IMG/VR virus record: IMGVR_UViG_3300044251_000011
Coordinates: 1 to 57,555 of that record
Reading direction: 5' to 3' (one strand)
DNA from: a virus
Length of the DNA: 57,555 nucleotides
In this document: positions 52,998-57,555 of the stretch, one piece after another
Position numbering within the stretch: the stretch's first letter is position 1
How the letters are laid out: every line of letters begins with the position of its first letter
Program-made: the position numbers and the translations under genes
The notes under the pieces: model-generated
What the model was told of the DNA's origin: nothing
Databases searched by the model: none
The model's input: the letters and a program-made list of their open reading frames with translations, nothing else

Positions 52998-55900
52998 CTA
53001 CTTCTCGTAGCAACGGGACCAGTCGGTCCCGGTCTTGCTCACGTCCGCCAGGATGGGCACCCCGCGCCACTCGAAACTCAGCGCCTCGACCACGGCCCGG
53101 CCGACCTCCTCCGCCTCGGCCACCGGCACCGAGAACACGATCTCGTCGTGGATCTGGGCGCGCAGCATGGGGAGGATGCGCCGGTCCAGGCGGAGGAGCC
53201 CGGTCATCATGATGTCGCGTGCCGCCCCCTGGCCCATCAGCGCCGGACCCTGGGTGTGGGCGCGCTGGGGGTCGGCCCGCATCATCCGGCCGAACCCGTT
53301 GTCCAGGAGCTGGCCGCTCTCGGCCACGGCCCGTACCTCGGTCTGCCACTCGACCAGCCGGGGGAACTTCTCCCGCATCGAGAGGTCGAACTGGCGGACC
53401 AGCTCGGGCGCGATGTCCTCGCCCTCGCTGATGGCCCGGATGCCCCGGCCGTAGTTCCAGCCGTGACCGATGGGCTTGGCGATCTCGCGCTTACTGCGGT
53501 CCCCGAACAGCTCCTCCGCGATCTCGGCGTGGGGGTCCTCGGACTTCAACATCTCGATGTACGCGAGATCCTGGGACAGCCCGGCCACGGCCCGCATATC
53601 GACCTGGCTCAGGTCGGCGGACACCAGCACCTCGCCGGGGTCGGGCAGGAACACGGCCCGCTCCACGTGGCGGCCCCCGCGCTTGCCGAACACGGTCAGC
53701 CCCGGGCGGGTGACGGACCACCGGCCAGTCGCCTGGTCGAACCCGATCTTGGGGTGGACCCGGCCGTCCGGACCCATGTGATCCATCGCGGTCTGGTAGA
53801 CCGAGCGCGCGCCCACGATCCGGTGGACGTGCATGGCGATCTCCTGGACCCGCGCGAGGTGGCCGAACTCGGCCCAGAGGTGGGCCATGTGGTCGCCGGA
53901 CACCTGGAACTCGCCGGTGGGCGTCCGCCAGAAGAACCCGGGGGACACCCCGGCCTCGGCCAGCGCGATCTCCAGCGCCTCCTTGCCGCCCTTGGTCGCC
54001 AGCGGCGAGGCGTACGCCTTGCCCTTGGGGTCGGCCAGCGGGACACCGGCGTTCTCGGCCAGCCAGCCCACGCTCGTGGCCTTGCTCTCGTTGACCTGGG
54101 TCACCCGCTCGGTGAGGAGCGGCTGGTCCACCAGGAACCCGTTGTGGCGGATCTGGGCGGCCAGGGCGGCCACCCGGTGCTCGCGGGCCAGGTAGTCCGG
54201 CACCGTCCCGCCCAGGCCCTCCAGGAGCCGCGCGTGGAGCCGCCTCGACAGCTCCACGTCCTGGACCATGTAGGTCTGGAAGCTGGTCGCGTCGGCGGCC
54301 CGCTCCTCGTCGGGGTCGGCCAGGTCCACCGGGATCTCACCCCAGCCGCCGTACTTCTTGGCGAGCGGCTTGGACAGATCGGTGTACTTCTCCCCGAGGC
54401 CCTGGCTCACGGCCAGCGTGCCCAGGTCGTACTTGCGCTTCTGGTCCACGCCGTGCTCGCGGGCCATCGGCGGGTCCAGGAACCGGGCGGCCAGCAGGCC
54501 ATCGAACAGGCGGCCGTCCTGGGCCAGGTCGTGAACCTCGTCCATCGTCATGGCCCCGGCCCGCACCAAGGCGGGGAGGTCGAACGCCACGATGTTGTGG
54601 CCGGTGATCGTCGCGCCCTGGCGGATACGGGCGGCCACGTCCTCGGCCACCGTGGAGCCGCCGAGCGCCAGCACCTCGCGGCCGTCGTGGGCCACCGCGC
54701 CGATCCGGACGTACTCCCGGCCCGGGGTCGTGTAGAGGTCGTCCGCGTCGCCGGTCTCCAGGTCGAACGTCGCCGTGTCCACAGCCTCGTCCACAGGCTG
54801 TGGACCCACGGCGGGCTCGGCCAGCTCGCGGTCTGCCACCTGGCTGTCTGCCTCCTCGCCGGTTGACACCTCAGTGTCAACCACGTCCGCCCCGCCGTGG
54901 CACTCGCTGGAGTGGCAGTACACCCGCTCGTCACGCGGGCACCGGCACACGTCGTCCGGGCCGTCCTGGGGCTCCTGGGGCTCGGTGCCGGGGGCCGGGG
55001 GAAGATCCTCGCCGGACTGGAACACGCGCCAGATCGAGACGTGGCCGTGCGCGCCGCCGGACCGCTCCACCCAGAACTCGCCGTACCGGCGGCCCCGGAG
55101 CCGGGAGTACGCCTCGCCCAGGTTCTTGCCGTAGCTCTTGTCCGTGGGGTCGTCCAGCTTGGGGGGAGCGAGGAACCCGGCCGGGTCGGCCATCGCTCGC
55201 GCCTTCACCTCGGCCGTACGGAACGGCTCCTCCCCGAACGTGGCCCGGAGCCAGCCGAGGTGGCCCGCCCAATACTGGGTGTCGAAGTCGCTCTCCGAGC
55301 GCCACACCTTCAGGTTGTCCAGGAACCCGGTCAGCCCGGCCACCTCGATGATCCCGCCCACGATCCGCTCCCAGACCTCGAACGAGCCGAACGAGACGCC
55401 CCGCTTGGGCCGGGGCTGGCCCTGGGCGAACCAGGCTCGGACCAAGGTCAGGATGGCGGTCATCAGCTCGGCCCGGTGCTTACGGGTCCAGCTCCCCAGG
55501 TCGAGCCCGGACTGGCCGGGGTGCCGGAAGGTCTCGGCCTTGCGGTCCTGCGGGTTGGCGTACGGCGGCCGGAGCGCGATCTGGTAGACGCGCCGGGTCA
55601 GGTCGCCCTTGACTTGGACCTGGTTGCCGAGCGAGATCCAGGTGATGACGTTCGGGAAGTTCGCCATCGTGGAGACGCCCAGGATGCGGTCCTGCCAGGT
55701 GCTCGCCGTGAGGGCCTGGGCCAGCGGCGCGCCCTCGATCGTGTGCGCCTCATCGAACACGAAGAACTCCGCGCCGGTGCGGAACGCGGCCGTGATCTGC
55801 TTGCGGAGTTCGTCCGGATCGGGAACCCAGTTCATCGGCTCGGCGGCCGTGCCCGTGTAGACCGTGAGGATCTGGTCCGCCAGGAGGTTCTTCCCCACGC

Positions 55901-57335
55901 CCATCTGGAGACCGTCGATCACGGCCAGCGGGACCTTGGGCACCATGCCCCGGATGGCCGGGGTCACGATCAGCGCCATCACGTTGGCGCGCGCCGTGTC
56001 GTCCATCAGCGGGAAGTCGCCCAGCCAGTCCTCCAGGATGAACCGGCGCGCCGCGTCGATCTCCTCGGCGCTCGGGTCCTCCGGCACCTTCAGCCCATCG
56101 AACATTGGGTCCGGGATCAGCATGGTCCGCGTGGCCTCGTCGTACCCGGCCTCGGTGACCACGGTCCCGTCCGGCCGCACGAACGGCGCGTGGCTGATCC
56201 GGTCCAGCGGGGAGAAGGAGTCCGCGCGGCTGATCACGGCGGCCATCGTGTTGGGGTCCGGCCAGGCGAACGAGTAGGTGGTGCCGTTCGCGCCCTCGTT
56301 CTTGTTGACCGTCCGCGCGGTCTCGGCCACCAGGTCGTTGAACGAGCCCTTGTCCACCGGGTGCATGGCGTCGCCCTTGCGGCGCGAGATCACCCCGCCG
56401 TGACAGAACAGCTCGGTGGCGTTCCACTTCTCCAGGAGCGCGCCGGTCAGCGCGTTGATCACATCCAGCCGGTCCTCGTTGACCACGATCGTGGCCCGGC
56501 CGTCCTTCTCCCCCTGGTCCCCGCCCGGGGCCGGGGCCTTCTTCTTGGTCGGCACCTTGTCGGCGGGCTTGCTCTTGGCCGTGGTCACGATCCGCTCCAG
56601 GTATGCAGCACGCCGGGTCTCCTGTCGTCCGGCCAGCACATCGTCCAGGCCGCTCTTGTCGCCACCGCTCAGGCGGCCGAACAGAACCTTGGTGGCACCT
56701 TCCATCTCCAGCGCCTGGCCCAGCGCGACCCCGGCCGCGTAGACCTCGGGGTTGGTGGCCGCGTCCGCGTCCAGGATCACCACGACCTCGCGGCCGTCAA
56801 CGGCCACCAGGTCCGGGATCGGGGAGCCGTCAAGCTGCCACATCCGGCACCCCGCGATGCCGTACACGCCGACCCCGGCCGGTGCGTACGAGGCGGCGGC
56901 CAGCGCTTGCTTGGTGCCCTCCACGATCAGGACCCGCTCGGCCGATTCGACCGGGCGCACGGCCCACAGGACCGGGGTCATCTCCCGGCGGAACACGTAC
57001 TTGCGGGGCTTCTTGCCGGTGCCGGTGGTCGGCTCGTCGGGCCGGACCTGGTACTCCGTCCGGCCGTCCTCGGCTGTCCAGGGGAACAGGATGGCCGGGA
57101 AGTTCGCCCAGTTCACCCACTGGCCGCCCAGGTCTGCCACGTCGTCCGAGCTGAGCAGCGAGCGAACGCCGAGCGAACGAGCCAGGTCCAAGTCCACAGC
57201 CTGGGCCGCCAGGAACGAGGCGTGCTCCGGGGTCAGCGTGTTATCGTCGCCCACAGTTCGGTCTTCCTTTCGAGGTTGATCTCCTCCGGGCCGGTCCTCC
57301 AGGGACCGGCCCGGCTCCGTCTCCAGGGTGGTCAC
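52998..57335 (-). CDS. Fused TOPRIM - AAA/SF3-like helicase - family-A DNA polymerase
   Basis: 1,445 residues in one frame. Residues about 130-235: TOPRIM (RVLIVEGTKQALAA, E139; VVVILDADAATN, D189/D191; GGDKSGLDD). Residues about 280-750: ATPase with Walker A GLQMGVGKN (475-483), Walker B FFVFDEAH (524-531), SLGNQ sensor (568-572) and Arg pair 581-582, as in D5/SF3-like phage helicases. A Pro/Glu-rich linker (about 770-845) holds an operator. Then a complete proofreading exonuclease (FDLETG, TGHNIVAFD, YMVQD) and polymerase motifs A (SADLSQVDMRA, near 1238), B (KREIAKPIGHGWNYGRG) and C (QIHDEIVFS). GTG at 57335 overlaps the previous stop. Confidence 0.93.
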   Translation of the reverse strand: MTTLETEPGRSLEDRPGGDQPRKEDRTVGDDNTLTPEHASFLAAQAVDLDLARSLGVRSLLSSDDVADLGGQWVNWANFPAILFPWTAEDGRTEYQVRPDEPTTGTGKKPRKYVFRREMTPVLWAVRPVESAERVLIVEGTKQALAAASYAPAGVGVYGIAGCRMWQLDGSPIPDLVAVDGREVVVILDADAATNPEVYAAGVALGQALEMEGATKVLFGRLSGGDKSGLDDVLAGRQETRRAAYLERIVTTAKSKPADKVPTKKKAPAPGGDQGEKDGRATIVVNEDRLDVINALTGALLEKWNATELFCHGGVISRRKGDAMHPVDKGSFNDLVAETARTVNKNEGANGTTYSFAWPDPNTMAAVISRADSFSPLDRISHAPFVRPDGTVVTEAGYDEATRTMLIPDPMFDGLKVPEDPSAEEIDAARRFILEDWLGDFPLMDDTARANVMALIVTPAIRGMVPKVPLAVIDGLQMGVGKNLLADQILTVYTGTAAEPMNWVPDPDELRKQITAAFRTGAEFFVFDEAHTIEGAPLAQALTASTWQDRILGVSTMANFPNVITWISLGNQVQVKGDLTRRVYQIALRPPYANPQDRKAETFRHPGQSGLDLGSWTRKHRAELMTAILTLVRAWFAQGQPRPKRGVSFGSFEVWERIVGGIIEVAGLTGFLDNLKVWRSESDFDTQYWAGHLGWLRATFGEEPFRTAEVKARAMADPAGFLAPPKLDDPTDKSYGKNLGEAYSRLRGRRYGEFWVERSGGAHGHVSIWRVFQSGEDLPPAPGTEPQEPQDGPDDVCRCPRDERVYCHSSECHGGADVVDTEVSTGEEADSQVADRELAEPAVGPQPVDEAVDTATFDLETGDADDLYTTPGREYVRIGAVAHDGREVLALGGSTVAEDVAARIRQGATITGHNIVAFDLPALVRAGAMTMDEVHDLAQDGRLFDGLLAARFLDPPMAREHGVDQKRKYDLGTLAVSQGLGEKYTDLSKPLAKKYGGWGEIPVDLADPDEERAADATSFQTYMVQDVELSRRLHARLLEGLGGTVPDYLAREHRVAALAAQIRHNGFLVDQPLLTERVTQVNESKATSVGWLAENAGVPLADPKGKAYASPLATKGGKEALEIALAEAGVSPGFFWRTPTGEFQVSGDHMAHLWAEFGHLARVQEIAMHVHRIVGARSVYQTAMDHMGPDGRVHPKIGFDQATGRWSVTRPGLTVFGKRGGRHVERAVFLPDPGEVLVSADLSQVDMRAVAGLSQDLAYIEMLKSEDPHAEIAEELFGDRSKREIAKPIGHGWNYGRGIRAISEGEDIAPELVRQFDLSMREKFPRLVEWQTEVRAVAESGQLLDNGFGRMMRADPQRAHTQGPALMGQGAARDIMMTGLLRLDRRILPMLRAQIHDEIVFSVPVAEAEEVGRAVVEALSFEWRGVPILADVSKTGTDWSRCYEK
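54863..54880. promoter_or_regulatory. Operator palindrome in interdomain linker
   Basis: TTGAC-ACCTCAGT-GTCAA; with the next bases GGTTGACAC-CTCA-GTGTCAACC forms perfect 9-bp arms, the most symmetrical site in the genome. It encodes VDTEVSTG between helicase and polymerase parts. Confidence 0.75.
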
Positions 57336-57555
57336 GCTCGGGCCACCAGCGCGGACCGCACGGCCGCCAGCGTGCCGCCCATGATCACGGTGTATCCGTC
57401 CAGGTCGGCCGAGCCCCGGGCCGCCATCGCACAGTCCACCGGCGGCCGGTTCACCAGGCGGCGGACCTCAGCCAGCGTGGCCTCCAGCGCCATGATCCGG
57501 TCATGGTCGGTCTTGGTGGTCGAGCGCAACAGGTCCCGCTCGGCCTCAGCCTCGG
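57332..57555 (-). CDS. Hypothetical protein, C-terminal part (gene spans the circle join)
   Basis: Continuation of the gene at 1-212. The full protein is 102 residues; its end (NRPPVDCAMAARGSADLDGYTVIMGGTLAAVRSALVARA) has a hydrophobic helix. Its stop overlaps the GTG of the replication fusion (GTGA). The first 127 bases of this entry duplicate the start of the window. Confidence 0.75.
   Translation of the reverse strand, partial: EAEAERDLLRSTTKTDHDRIMALEATLAEVRRLVNRPPVDCAMAARGSADLDGYTVIMGGTLAAVRSALVARA
57429..57555. repeat. 127-bp direct terminal repeat (copy 2)
   Basis: Identical to 1-127; assembly overlap of a circular or terminally permuted genome. Confidence 0.95.

Noticed and set aside
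1-57555. Host SOS boxes as an explanation for the palindromes
   Set aside because: Actinobacterial LexA sites are GAAC-N4-GTTC type; arms and spacing differ.

Overview
The window is a complete genome of a tailed, siphovirus-type bacteriophage of a high-GC actinobacterium (Streptomyces-like codon use, strong GGAGG ribosome sites, many GTG starts and many leaderless starts). The last 127 bases repeat the first 127 exactly, and one 102-codon gene reads in frame across that join, so this is a circularised contig with a unit of 57,428 bp. Host genus is inferred only from style; no host gene is present. Layout: most genes are on the minus strand and are read from high to low coordinates. 57.3-53.0 kb (continuing through the join to 0.2 kb) and 0.3-8.7 kb hold replication and recombination genes: one 1,445-residue protein joining a TOPRIM domain, an AAA/SF3-like helicase and a proofreading family-A DNA polymerase, then an SF2 helicase, a possible ssDNA-binding protein, a YqaJ-type exonuclease, a RuvC-like resolvase and a three-module ORF ending in a SprT-like protease. 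8.8-10.1 kb is a small divergent control region with a leaderless helix-turn-helix gene. 10.2-13.9 kb is a glycosyltransferase/methyltransferase cassette. 14.1-41.2 kb is the virion operon in standard order when read on the minus strand: portal, MuF-like protein, protease, capsid, head-tail proteins, tail tube, chaperone, tape measure, baseplate and two huge paralogous fibres. It is interrupted by a plus-strand island (33.3-35.8 kb) and a lone plus-strand gene (25.5-26.0 kb). 41.3-46.2 kb holds small accessory genes (including HNH). 46.2-52.9 kb holds holin, endolysin, terminase, an LPXTG surface protein and a membrane protein. Regulation is the most striking aspect. An 18-bp palindrome (TTGAC-N8-GTCAA) occurs about 28 times. 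At many early promoters it is built into the promoter itself (TTGACA, 17 bp, TAnnGT); elsewhere it lies inside or at the ends of late genes, like the stoperators of L5-type mycobacteriophages. A second, different promoter family marks the late operons: a GATGCCCCCT box, then TAnGnT exactly 6 nt before the start codon, so those mRNAs should be leaderless. A roughly 95-bp element occurs just twice, upstream of the two minus-strand late operons (14.0 and 41.2 kb). No integrase, ParA or portable lysogeny module was recognised, so whether the phage is temperate is open; the palindromes and the leaderless HTH gene argue for a repressor-based switch.
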